A DNA stretch of 64,000 nt from assembly GCA_014925825.1 (NCBI GenBank), contig JACGCK010000014.1:248001-312000 (forward strand), read 5' to 3'. Origin of the DNA: Pholiota molesta (lineage: Eukaryota; Basidiomycota; Agaricomycetes; Agaricales; Strophariaceae). The first letter of the stretch is position 1, and every line of letters begins with the position of its first letter. The position numbers and the translations under genes were made by a program. The notes beneath the pieces are model-generated. The model ran no database searches, was not told where the DNA came from, and worked only from the letters and a program-made list of their open reading frames with translations. Positions 44,232 through 55,750 of this stretch are shown here, piece after piece.

Positions 44232-46778
44232 TCAAAAGCGGCCACGGCCGCCTCGGCCACGGGCGCTGATTCCGCGACCACGCGTAGGGCCATCGTGCTG
44301 CCCTCTGCCGAACCCGCCACGGCCGGAGGAGGCACGGCGGGTGTTGTAGCCGTTGTCCTTATCAGCATCCCGTGCAAGCGGCTTAGCCTTGTGCCATCCG
44401 TCGAGGGTGTAGAGTGGGCACAGGCCTGTGGGATGGTCGAGGCCGCGGCACTGGGAGCAGTTGTAGACTGGCTGGGCAGTGGCGCGGCCCTCGATAAGGC
44501 TGGACACGAGTAGTGTCTACTTGCAGGTACCTGTGAGTCAACTCGTGGGAATACTTGCAAGTATACTGACTCGCGGATCCGGATCACTCGTTCCCACGGG
44601 TATGTCCGGATCCGAGTATGGATTTCCGGGATAGCAAATACTTGTGCAAGTACTTGTGGATATTGATATATTTAATTCTCTATGGCACTAATGATCATAT
44701 TGCTAAATTTTATCTAATTGTGACTCTAAGAAATATTTGACATGGTAATATCTGGGTAGTATAATTCAGAGAAGACAAAAATCAGTGGAAAAATGAGTGA
44801 GAAACAACTAAAATACTAGCCAATGCAGTGGTTGAGCGCATTTTGTAATATCTCAATCAATTCTCAGCCAAATATTATGGTTGTATGCTTGTTAAAAAGG
44901 TAGTTTAAATATCTAACTGTACGCCAATTTGCGAAAGGACGATGGCTATATTAAACGAAGCATAGGCAAAAGCGTCTTTAAAGTAGTCAAAAAGAGTAGA
45001 AAACATAGATACTACTATAGCTCAGCCAAATGTTGCTCAAATATTAAGGTCTAAATTGTATCCTGTGGATCTACATGTCTTCTATTTATGTGCAGGTTTG
45101 CAAAAGGTACGGGCGGTTGACGTTTGAACTGCAGGTAAAAGCGTTTTTAGACGCCCAAAGTACTTACTTAAATCAAATTATTAATAACTTTGTCAATTCT
45201 TATGCTAAAAATACAATCTTGGCATCGTTCGAAAGGACTTTTAGAGTTCTATAGGTCTATACAATTTATTTAATACATGATGCTTTGCAAGTACTTGCAA
45301 GTTTACCTGTAAGTACTCATCTCTACTTGTAAGGCAACAAGTACTTGCATACTTGCCAATACTTGTGAGTAAATACTCGCGGATCCGAGTCATCCGTGGG
45401 AAACTACTTGTACGGATCCAAGTATGAGATTTTAGGACTTCAATACTCGCGAGTAAGGATCCGCGAGACTCGCGAGTATACTCGTGTCCTGCCTTAGCCC
45501 TCGATCGTGATGTACGTGGCGGCACGGACTGCAGTGAGCCATGCACGGAAGCCCTGGTAGTCCATGGTGGGGGTTGACATGTAGATGTTGAAGTCAGTGA
45601 CAGTGGTGCCCTCGGCGGCGGTCGGGAGCTCGCGCGCTTCAATGGTGTCAGCGATGGCAGCTAGGACCTCGTCGGCTGTATAGCCAGGGTAGTTGTCGGA
45701 GAAGGTGAGGACCACCTTGCGGACCGCAGGGTTACTCTTCAGTACCCTCCCTACTTGAGTAGCGGCTGCTTCGTGGGCTCTCTCCGGGTCGAAGAAAGAG
45801 AAGCCTCGGAGGGTCATCACGAAGTTCGTTAGGAAGTACGTGGACGGGAAGGTGAAGAGGGTAAGGGAGGGCGCGCTCCAGCAGGCCCGCTCCACGAGGA
45901 TGTCAACCAACTCTCGGTCCAGGCCAGTGATCAGGTACGGGAGGATGGGTTTGCGGTCCTCGCGGGAGGCAGCCCTGCTGCCAGGAGAGCTAACTATGAG
46001 GCGCGGGCAGTCGAAGATCTGCTTGATCAGGTCTTTAACTTTCTGCGCATTCATCGCTTTGTCGGCCATCGGGGCGTCGAAGGCCAGGTAGGCTAGACAG
46101 TAGTCAGCCTCTTCAAGATCGTCCCAGAGCGCTAGGCTCTCGGCGTCAACGTTCCTGCGCAGGTCCACGGAGGTGATCCCGTAGATGGGTGGGAACCCAC
46201 CGAGGGGGGTGGGGGTGATATTGAGACTGGCGGGGGGTACAAAGCCAACCGGGATTTGTGCTGCCCATCTCACGGCATGTGCGCGCCCTCGCTTCCTGCC
46301 TTTCGCGCTCAGCAGCGGAGGTATTGGCAGCAGCGTCGTTGAAGAGGTCAGGTGCTCGCTGGGGTGCATGGATGCTCTTCGCGGTGCCATGGTCCGCCCT
46401 CGACTTGGGTGTGGGTGTGTCAAGGAGTGGTTCGGTGGGGGCCACAGCTAGGGCTGGGTTAGGGGCCGAGGCTGGCAGTGGGGGTGGCTGGGAGCTAGAT
46501 GGGTTCGGTTTCCCCACCGGAGTGCCTATGGGTGCTCGGGCGGCATCGTCTTGACCGCCTTTACGCTTGTAGCTCTTTTTCATGGGGCTACTGGTGGTTT
46601 TATGGAAGGTAAGGCCTGCGGGTATACCATTGAGGGCCGTTTGGTCGCCTCCGGTGGTGGAAGGCAGCGGGGGGGGGGGGGGGGGGTGGGCTCTGGTCGC
46701 GTCACCCATCTCCTGGTCGTCGTTTCCCCCCGGGACGTGGGGGGCAGTCTGGGGGGTTGCGTGGGTGGTCTCAGGCAT
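44232..46778 (-). pseudogene. LINE ORF1 (gag-like, zinc knuckle), interrupted by E4
   Basis: The start MPETTHATPQ is at 46778. A Pro-rich N-terminus (the plus strand shows a G17-19 run near 46670) and a helical charged segment (ERERQEARARTCREMGST) are followed by a one-base frame change near 46246. A long globular part then runs (SVDLRRNVDAESLALWDDLEE to RAATYITIEG). E4 (44495-45496) splits the protein at TIEG/GRATAQP. A cysteine cluster (CSQCRGLDHPTGLCPLYTLD) and an RGG-rich tail (GRGGFGRGQ..RGRGISARGRG) follow, suited to RNA binding. This is the ribonucleoprotein component of the LINE. Confidence 0.8.
44495..45496 (-). mobile_element. E4: non-autonomous DNA transposon (CAAGTACTTG-type ends), 1002 bp
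   Basis: The ends are TAAGGCTGGACACGAG (44495) and TAAGGCAGGACACGAG (reverse complement ending 45496). The flanking duplicate gccctcga is at 44487-44494 and 45497-45504. Subterminal regions are filled with CAAGTACTTGCAAGT, GGATCCG and ACTCGCGAGTA words instead of accggt. The core, however, is the one found in E1-E3 (reverse orientation here). It aligns end to end without indels with E5. Confidence 0.93.
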
Positions 46779-47816
46779 CTTTGGTGGCAGAGCGATGGTG
46801 GTAAATGTTCCAGGGGGTGGATACGTGCTGTTAGGTTTGGGCGTCTTTGTGGTTTGGAGGGCTTAAGAGGTGTGATTGCCAGGTATGCCTATTACTAGTA
46901 AATTAGTACTGATCAAGCATCGCGCGGGGCACGTACCTTGTCTCAGTTCATCCTTGTGGCCTGACCACCTTTAGTTTGTCTCCATTGGACCGTCCGACAG
47001 GGCGCGGGTTCCCTCAGCAGCAGTTTGGGGTATGTGGCGCGGTTCCGAGCTTCTGTCTGCCTTGGTTTACGCCCTCTACTGTGCCCTGATTCGGAGGTCT
47101 CGGGCTCTCGATGAGCCTACTATCGAGTATCACGAAGCAGGGTTAGTGGGCGGTGTGCCCACTGGCGTACCGCGCCTGGATCGTGGCATCTGCTAGGACA
47201 AGAGTGGCCTTCCCTTTCACGGCTGGCGGGGCTGCCGAGACCCAGGGGCAGGATGGGGGGTCGTTGGTGGGGACTGGCTTGCTAGGTGCTGGTTGTGAGG
47301 GGACGCGTACGGGCGCCGATTTACGGGGGGAAGGGGGGAGTTTCACACTGCTCCGTGGAGGTTATCAGCAGGTTAGCTTATTCAATTGGAGAGGGCCCTT
47401 ACTGGGGGAGGAGGTGTCGTAGGGTGTCCCAAAACCCTGGCCTGGCTGCTGTGGTGTTTGCAGTCTGGAGATGGGGGCGTTGTTCGTCCTAAAATGGAGG
47501 GTCCGCATGGGCGGCTTCCGTCGTGCTGTTATCCGTCGTGTGCTGCACCAGATCTACGTGGCTCGCAGAATCAGCGGCCTTTGAAGGTCAGTGGGGGGAG
47601 GTGGGAGGGGGGGGGCCGCGCTCAGTGCGCTGTGGATGGTTTTTGATGTGCCCAGGGATCGGGTTGGTGGGGGGCTCGTACAGGTGCGCCGTGTGGGGCA
47701 GCGGTGAGGAGGGAAGCTATCGTCTTGGCATCTTTGCTATCGGATGCTGACGTGGACCTTGCGTGGGCAGGTGACCCCGGGTGGTCCCGGCGTCAGGTCC
47801 GCGGCGTTAGGGCGGT
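46779..47816 (-). other. LINE 5' region, proximal part
   Basis: The GC-rich sequence upstream of ORF1 in the LINE is probably 5' UTR and promoter. Open frames on the plus strand here are Gly/Trp-rich and look like antisense artefacts. It continues beyond the palindromic insertion at 52615. Confidence 0.45.
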
Positions 47817-47823
47817 GACCTAG

Positions 47824-50800
47824 CACTTGTGTCTGTCAATCTCATGCATGAACCAGACTAGATTGACGAAACATAAATGTTGCATCCAGCTTCCTAACTA
47901 ACATGCACAGCCACTCCACCAAGCTGAGTTTAAAGACATTCCACTTTTGGCAGGTGGTCTTTGCTGGTCACTGGGGGCGGTGATGGTGATCACTGGAGGC
48001 TGTGCACTTGCTCACCATGCTCAACAGTGCCCCGCACTCGTCGTCGCTGTTGTCAGGGTCATCCCAAAGTGGAAATACCAAAAATAACATTTTTCCACTA
48101 TTGGTGGGATTGCAGCTGGGCAGCTGGTCCGCTCTGTTTGGGGCCCTTTGGGACAATTTTATATCGATATATGCGGATTTTGATTCTGAATACAACCGTA
48201 AAATTTTCATATTAATAGCTGCAATGGTTGACGCGCTAGACGCGAATTACTGATGGCGTAAAATTAGCGCCCACAAAGAATATTGCTTTCCTCCGCAACC
48301 GCCCAGTCGTTTTGCATGATCTTAAGTGGTATCTAGAGGTGTTAAACGTGCGCTTCGAACGCGTCCATGATCGTAATTTTACGTCCGTTCCTCGCTCCGT
48401 AAAACGCTCCGGATATATTTACGCTCGCACCGCTTTCCCGCCAGCTACGCGTTGAATATCCGCGCGCATATTATATTGTAAAATAGGTTAATATTACACC
48501 TTTCCAATGGTACCCTACTCGTTTGTATTGGAACATTCTACGCGGCGTTATTCACGAAATGGTTGTTTAATTATAGCAGGGGAACCACAAATCGCCTCAG
48601 CGAGCGCTTAGGCGCGTTGCCATCTGCTAAATTTATTGGATTTAATGACACATCGACTTTGGGGATCAGACGCCGGGAAGGTACTGAACCAGATGCTGGG
48701 CTGGCATGGATATTGGCTGGCTGGCAGGCATGATTCTATATTTAGTATTCGGGCCGAGCACGTGTCTGTTGGCTGCATGCCCGGTATATGCACCTGGGTT
48801 GGCTCGCTCAATATTGGGCGCTTAGGCACCATAATATACAGAAAGATTCATAATTTTACACTGATTTCGAATCTAAAATTTTCATATCAATAGCTGCATT
48901 CGTTAGGGCGCTAGAAGCGAATTACTGATGGCGCTTAAAATGCGCCCACAAAAGATGGCTTGTTTCTCATGAACCGGCGCTCCGTTTTGCACAATCTAAA
49001 TTGCAATATATAGATATCAATAAGACCTTTCCAACGCGATACTGATCATAATTCTCCGTCCTTTACCCGGCCCATAAAACGGCCCGCGCTATTTTGCACT
49101 CCTACATTAATAGCACGAGCTACGGGTTGAATATCCGCACAATACTTCACCATAAAATAGCTAAATAACAGATCTTTTGAACGCGGTCCTATACACCCTC
49201 TGTGAGCGACTTCCCATGGCTCCAGCAAGGAATTGATCTCGCATTAAATGGCGCGGGAACCGCATACCGCGCCGGCGCGTACTTAGGCGCGTTGGAATCA
49301 CCTGATTTTACTGGATTTAATGACACCTGGATCATGGCATTCGGAGGCCAGCAAGGTAGTGAACCAGACATGGGGCTGGCATGAATATTGCATTGCTGGC
49401 CGGAATGATACTATTTTTAGGCTTGCCGCGCTCGGCATCACCCAATCCGGGCATAGAATTGTGGCACCCTCCCCCTCCGCCCCATATTGAAAATTCGATT
49501 CCTCCCTCAATTCTTATCCTATCCTTTTGTTCTTTTTTGTATTATTATATATAAATACGGTACTATACGCCTATGCCATTGATACATTATTGCATTGCAT
49601 ATAGCATGTGTTATCCTAATATCGCTCTTTTTTCATTATTACATTGGGGCTTTTCACTGCATTTGGGATGCTTATTAGCATATATAAAGCGGTGAATAAA
49701 AAAAAGTACATATCTAACACATGTTCTGGTAGTTTAGAACCAATATAAATGCTGACCTATAGGGTTACACACATGAAAATTGGATTGGGGTACTTTCTCC
49801 TTTATGTACCCATATCTCAGCCAATATTGTCACTACAGACAGAAACAGGAGTGCGTTAAAACGGTAGCAAGGCCTATCAAATATTTCATTATACAATATT
49901 CTGACACACACCAACTACTCCAGTGATCACACCAGAATGATTAAATACAATAAATACAGAACAATATCGCCCTGTGAATGTAGTTATGCATCTAAAATTA
50001 CACGATTTTCAAGGAGTACTCTATAGCATAGGTAAAATTACCTGACCAAATTTTGAAAGACCAGTAAAAGAATTGCGACCTCTAGATAGCAAAACATCGC
50101 AAAATTCTTCGATTTCTTGAAAATGTCAGAAAATTCATGCATATCTATATACTGTTACTACTCCAAATATAGTGTAATATGCTTATCATAGCTACTAGAC
50201 ACCAATCTCACTTAACATAGGCATTTTAAAAAAAAGTTATTCATCAGAGCATATTCTAGACCACTTGAGGTGTTTAGATCATAGGGATATCTATGAATCA
50301 AGTCATACATCAAAAATATGTGGGTAGGTCGCGACATATTTGGCTCTGTAGGGTGCAGTTCTTACTCTCCTTGTCTAACTTTTGGATATGTTAGGTGGTA
50401 GATATGGTAATATAGTCACTCCGAATATCACAATATTCCAAACATAATTGAATGTGCCGGATGTATATTTCATGTTTTCTACTAGATTTAATCATTCTGC
50501 TGATATAGCTGACACAATGCATTTGGAGAACAATCGTCGATTAATAGAGTTAGAGGCAGCATGGTTAACATGCTAATGTGCCCTTGAACTTACTTGTAGC
50601 TATGGTATTGGTTGAGATATGAGTACATCAAGGAGAAAGTACCCCAATCCAATTTTCATGTGTGTAACCCTATAGGTCAGCATTTATTTTGGTGCTAAGC
50701 TACCAAGAAATGTGTTAAATATGTACCTCTACCTATTCACCGCTTTATATATGCTAATAAGCATCCCAAATGCAGTGAAAAGCCCCAATATAATACTGAA

Positions 50801-52607
50801 AAAAGCGCGATATTAAAATAACACATGCTGCATGCAATACAATAACGTATCAATGGCGTAGGCGTATAGTACCGTATCTATATAAAATAATACAAAAAAG
50901 AACAAAAGGATTGGATAAGAATTGAGGGAGGAATCGAATTTCTAATATGGGGGGGAGGGGGAGGGTGCCACTATTCTGCGCCCGAATTGGGTGATGCCGA
51001 GCACGGCAAGCCTAAAAATAGTACCATTCCGGCCAGGAAGGCAATATCCATACCCGCCCATGTCTGGTTCACTACCTTCCCGGCCTCCGAATTCCATGAT
51101 AAAGGCGTCATTAAATCCAGTAAAATCAGGCGATTTCAACGCGCCTAAGTACGCGCCGGCGCGGTATGCGGTTCCCGCGCCATTTAATGCGAGATCAATT
51201 CCTTGCTGGAGCCATGGGAAGTCGCTCACAGAGGGTGTATAGGACCGCGTTCAAAAGATCTGTTATTTAGCTATTTTATGGTGAAGTATTGTGCGGATAT
51301 TCAACCCGTAGCTCGTGCTATTAATGTAGGAGTGCAAAATAGCGCGGGCCGTTTTATGGGCCGGGTAAAGGACGGAGAATTATGATCAGTATCGCGTTGG
51401 AAAGGTCTTATTGATATCTATATATTGCAATTTAGATTGTGCAAAACGGAGCGCCGGTTCATGAGAAACAAGCCATCTTTTGTGGGCGCATTTTAAGCGC
51501 CATCAGTAATTCGCTTCTAGCGCCCTAACGAATGCAGCTATTGATATGAAAATTTTAGATTCGAAATCAGTGTAAAATTATGAATCTTTCTGTATATTAT
51601 GGTGCCTAAGCGCCCAATATTGAGCGAGCCAACCCAGGTGCATATACCGGGCATGCAGCCAACAGACACGTGCTCGGCCCGAATACTAAATATAGAATCA
51701 TGCCTGCCAGCCAGCCAATATCCATGCCAGCCCAGCATCTGGTTCAGTACCTTCCCGGCGTCTGATCCCCAAAGTCGATGTGTCATTAAATCCAATAAAT
51801 TTAGCAGATGGCAACGCGCCTAAGCGCTCGCTGAGGCGATTTGTGGTTCCCCTGCTATAATTAAACAACCATTTCGTGAATAACGCCGCGTAGAATGTTC
51901 CAATACAAACGAGTAGGGTACCATTGGAAAGGTGTAATATTAACCTATTTTACAATATAATATGCGCGCGGATATTCAACGCGTAGCTGGCGGGAAAGCG
52001 GTGCGAGCGTAAATATATCCGGAGCGTTTTACGGAGCGAGGAACGGACGTAAAATTACGATCATGGACGCGTTCGAAGCGCACGTTTAACACCTCTAGAT
52101 ACCACTTAAGATCATGCAAAACGACTGGGCGGTTGCGGAGGAAAGCAATATTCTTTGTGGGCGCTAATTTTACGCCATCAGTAATTCGCGTCTAGCGCGT
52201 CAACCATTGCAGCTATTAATATGAAAATTTTACGGTTGTATTCAGAATCAAAATCCGCATATATCGATATAAAATTGTCCCAAAGGGCCCCAAACAGAGC
52301 GGACCAGCTGCCCAGCTGCAATCCCACCAATAGTGGAAAAATGTTATTTTTGGTATTTCCACTTTGGGATGACCCTGACAACAGCGACGACGAGTGCGGG
52401 GCACTGTTGAGCATGGTGAGCAAGTGCACAGCCTCCAGTGATCACCATCACCGCCCCCAGTGACCAGCAAAGACCACCTGCCAAAAGTGGAATGTCTTTA
52501 AACTCAGCTTGGTGGAGTGGCTGTGCATGTTAGTTAGGAAGCTGGATGCAACATTTATGTTTCCCTAGTTGACATGATTCCATGTAGAATATTAACAGAC
52601 AAGGCTG
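47824..52607. mobile_element. 4.8 kb near-palindromic non-coding element
   Basis: Arms from about 47872 to 49830 and 50600 to 52559 are inverted copies. From 47872-49230 they pair with 51201-52559 with no indel, and every short ORF in one arm has an identical counterpart in the other. The inner parts (49230-49830) have diverged and the central 0.77 kb is unique. The outer 48 bp on each side differ (CACTTGTGTCTGTCAATC against CAGCCTTGTCTGTTAATA). Flanks carry a 7-8 bp duplicate (tgacctag / ggacctag). Each arm itself contains two related units (about 51040-51370 and 51690-52040). No gene. It is inserted in the LINE 5' region. Confidence 0.85.
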
Positions 52608-53779
52608 GACCTAGTCAGGTGCTCCAATGGCAATTGGGTCGGGTCCACCGGGAAGAGGGGCCCGGCCGGAGCACCCGGGCCGTAGCTCCTCGCCATCACA
52701 GGCCTTGTATCATGGGCAAATCATTGGGCATGTTGCCTATTTTGTTTTACTTTGTAATGTTCCCTGGTTCCCATATTGGGGTCTTGTGTGCATGGGGCCC
52801 CAGGTGGTAGACATTTGTAGCTTATGGCTGTTTCGCTACAGGCAGCTTTGACGTGATCTTAGGGTGGTCTCAGGGGGAGATAGGGGAGGGGGGGAGGTGT
52901 TTATTTGATAGTCTTGGGGGTCTTGGAGGTAGGGCACCATTGGGTTCTAGGGTCAGCTAGTGGTGTGTGATGTGGGATGTACTATCTATTGCTTAGTGTG
53001 GGTTTCAGATGTTTTTTCGGGGCTGGAATGGTGGTTGACTTAATTGCATAATTGGGTTTGTGCTCAGGGTTTGGGGCTTCTGGCCTTTATAAGGAGCAGG
53101 TGCTTATGATGTTTCGCTATAATCTATTGCCTAGTTTCCCTATAGGCCTCGTCATTCTTTCAGTATCACCTTCATTTCTTCTTACTCGTTCTGAAGCGTG
53201 GAGTCCACTATGGGGACCCTTGATATCTTCGCAGCCATGAGCTACCAACGCGTCACTATTTATGGTGGTAGCCGCCACCAGTTTCATGAGAGATGGGTGA
53301 TGGGGGAGAGGGCAAAGAGGGGGGTGCGGTTGGGGGACGTGGTGTGGATATATGACCACAGGCGGAGGGCAGGATTTCCCCCTATGCAGATGGGGAAAGT
53401 GACCGAGTTCATTTATCAGGATAGCGCCTTTGTTGAGGTCCGCATTAGGGAGGATATGGGGGTCTCGGACGAGGGCTTGGCCGCGGAATTAGCCTGGGGG
53501 TAGATTCCTTCATCACGTTGGTGGTCCCAGTCTGTTGGTTCAGTTTTGGGATATGTGGGCAGATCGCCTATAGCTTCAAGTACCGCTTCCTGCCCCTGTT
53601 CTCTCCGAAACATGGTCTGGTATGTGGTTTTATTTGCTTCGGTTTGGTTTTTCATTAAACTTGGATTTTTATAGCTGGAGTATGAGAGGACAGATTGGTT
53701 CGCAGCTCCGGATATGGGGGCCAAGGGTTTAGCTCAGCGCGGGCACTCTTAGTGGCTATTTGCAGTATGCAGGGGGAAT
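52608..53779 (-). other. LINE 5' region, distal part
   Basis: The GC-rich LINE sequence continues between the palindromic element and E5. A plus-strand ORF (53198-53503) reads plausibly (GVRLGDVVWIYDHRRRAG) but is antisense to the LINE and has no supporting start, so I do not annotate it as a gene. Confidence 0.4.
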
Positions 53780-53780
53780 T

Positions 53781-54781
53781 AAGGCAGGACACGAGTATAC
53801 TCGCGAGTCTCGCGGATCCTTACTCGCGAGTATTGAAGTCCTAAAATCTCATACTTGGATCCGTACAAGTAGTTTCCCACGGATGACTCGGATCCGCGAG
53901 TATTTACTCACAAGTATTGGCAAGTATGCAAGTACTTGTTGCCTTACAAGTAGAGATGAGTACTTACAGGTAAACTTGCAAGTACTTGCAAAGCATCATG
54001 TATTAAATAAATTGTATAGACCTATAGAACTCTAAAAGTCCTTTCGAACGATGCCAAGATTGTATTTTTAGCATAAGAATTGACAAAGTTATTAATAATT
54101 TGATTTAAGTAAGTACTTTGGGCGTCTAAAAACGCTTTTACCTGCAGTTCAAACGTCAACCGCCCGTACCTTTTGCAAACCTGCACATAAATAGAAGACA
54201 TGTAGATCCACAGGATACAATTTAGACCTTAATATTTGAGCAACATTTGGCTGAGCTATAGTAGTATCTATGTTTTCTACTCTTTTTGACTACTTTAAAG
54301 ACGCTTTTGCCTATGCTTCGTTTAATATAGCCATCGTCCTTTCGCAAATTGGCGTACAGTTAGATATTTAAACTACCTTTTTAACAAGCATACAACCATA
54401 ATATTTGGCTGAGAATTGATTGAGATATTACAAAATGCGCTCAACCACTGCATTGGCTAGTATTTTAGTTGTTTCTCACTCATTTTTCCACTGATTTTTG
54501 TCTTCTCTGAATTATACTACCCAGATATTACCATGTCAAATATTTCTTAGAGTCACAATTAGATAAAATTTAGCAATATGATCATTAGTGCCATAGAGAA
54601 TTAAATATATCAATATCCACAAGTACTTGCACAAGTATTTGCTATCCCGGAAATCCATACTCGGATCCGGACATACCCGTGGGAACGAGTGATCCGGATC
54701 CGCGAGTCAGTATACTTGCAAGTATTCCCACGAGTTGACTCACAGGTACCTGCAAGTAGACACTACTCGTGTCCAGCCTTA
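53781..54781 (+). mobile_element. E5: non-autonomous DNA transposon (CAAGTACTTG-type ends), 1001 bp
   Basis: The ends are AAGGCAGGACACGAG (53781) and TAAGGCTGGACACGAG (reverse complement ending 54781). The duplicate ggggaatt is at 53773-53780 and 54782-54789. It is the mirror-orientation twin of E4, with an identical 86-residue open stretch in the corresponding position. Core motifs lie at about 54130-54189 and 54300-54356. It is inserted in the LINE 5' region. Confidence 0.92.
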
Positions 54782-54789
54782 GGGGAATT

Positions 54790-55348
54790 GAGGGATAGGG
54801 ATCGTGTCGTAAGGAGTGTGGGGACATTACGTGGAGCATAGTGTAATCCCTTTTGTAAGGCGGCCTGAGCTATTTAACTTCGCCCAGATGTGATTACATG
54901 TGTCTTGTGTGCTCAATTTGTGCTTTACTTGGGTGTGGTTCTTTTGGGATTAGTCTTGCTAAGCTTTGACTAAGCGGGAGCAGTGGTGACGCTGCTTCTT
55001 TTGGTGTCATATGGCCGCTTATCGCGTTTCCCGGCTGCGGGTGGCTTTTATTACCCGGCGGGTCTGGACTCAGAGTCCATCACGTGTCGGTCAGCACTAA
55101 TTCTGGTTCATATTTTTCGACGTGCGCAGGTTGTTGGGGCTCGATGGCTCTCCTCGCGTCTAGTACGACGCTGGGTGGTGTCCCCGGGAGCTGCTGATGT
55201 TGCCTGGACTCAGTGCCAGAAACTGGAAAGGCGGCACATTGGCCACCTTTCTGTATGGGGGGCACTATGGAGTCCAGCTCAACCCGGGGTACCATAATCC
55301 AACCGTGGGAGTTCCACTGGGACATGGTGGTTCGGGGTCAAGGAGCGT
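54790..55348 (-). other. LINE 5' end
   Basis: The terminal part of the LINE up to the target duplicate. It is GC-rich, with no convincing ORF on the LINE strand. Internal promoter elements are expected here but none is identifiable by eye. Confidence 0.5.
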
Positions 55349-55367
55349 CCGAGCCCGAAGGTTATTT
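55349..55367 (+). repeat. Target-site duplication of the LINE, right copy
   Basis: ccgagcccgaaggttattt, identical to 36890-36908. Host sequence (gtggctgcacaacc) resumes immediately after. Confidence 0.9.
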
Positions 55368-55750
55368 GTGGCTGCACAACCACACTGTGTCATGACCACA
55401 CTAGCACATAAATGATTCATTGCAACTCTAATCAAACTCTAATAAGCAATAGTGACCACTACATGTTTCGAAATACTTTCAACCTGACTCAAGGACCATA
55501 CACATAAAGTAAGAAGGCGTTCTGGAATAAGGAACGTAGAAAGAAAAATATCGAACAACATGCGAACATACAGGCAGCCGGAATACATATTGAGGCCCGG
55601 CCCGTCTGCCGTAATCTAAACGAGTTCGCCATCGATCGCACCTTCGTTCTGCTCTTATCTTGCGCTCGTCCGTGGATCTGGACTGTCCACTATCAAATTG
55701 CTGAAACGAACTGTAAGCATACTTCCTGATAGCTTTCTGTGAAAGGGTAC

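Larger units (their letters stand above)
36909..55348 (-). mobile_element. Tad1-like LINE with five nested insertions (18.4 kb composite)
   Basis: A minus-strand non-LTR retrotransposon. Its poly(A) tail appears as T27 at 36906-36932. A 3' UTR follows, then ORF2 (endonuclease, reverse transcriptase, RNase H-like), ORF1 (gag-like with zinc knuckles) and a 5' region of roughly 2.8 kb ending at 55348. The perfect 19-bp duplication at 36890-36908 and 55349-55367 proves that everything between arrived as one insertion and was later expanded by others. These are a 279-bp MITE, E3 (943 bp), E4 (1002 bp), a 4784-bp near-palindrome and E5 (1001 bp). Subtracting them leaves about 10.4 kb of LINE. The Tad1 clade is assigned from the APE-RT-RNase H order in a fungus. 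Confidence 0.85.

Noticed and set aside
46551..47750. Several Gly/Trp/Val-rich plus-strand ORFs
   Set aside because: They are complementary to the Pro-rich LINE ORF1 and its GC-rich leader.
47961..52470. Mirror-image short ORFs (60-95 residues) repeated identically in both arms of the palindrome
   Set aside because: Identity follows from the inverted repeat itself; no start context, no domain, and related repeats elsewhere have stops.
53198..53503. 101-residue plus-strand ORF with a plausible GDVVWIYDHRRRAG stretch
   Set aside because: It is antisense within the LINE 5' region and has no splice partner or conserved copy in the window.
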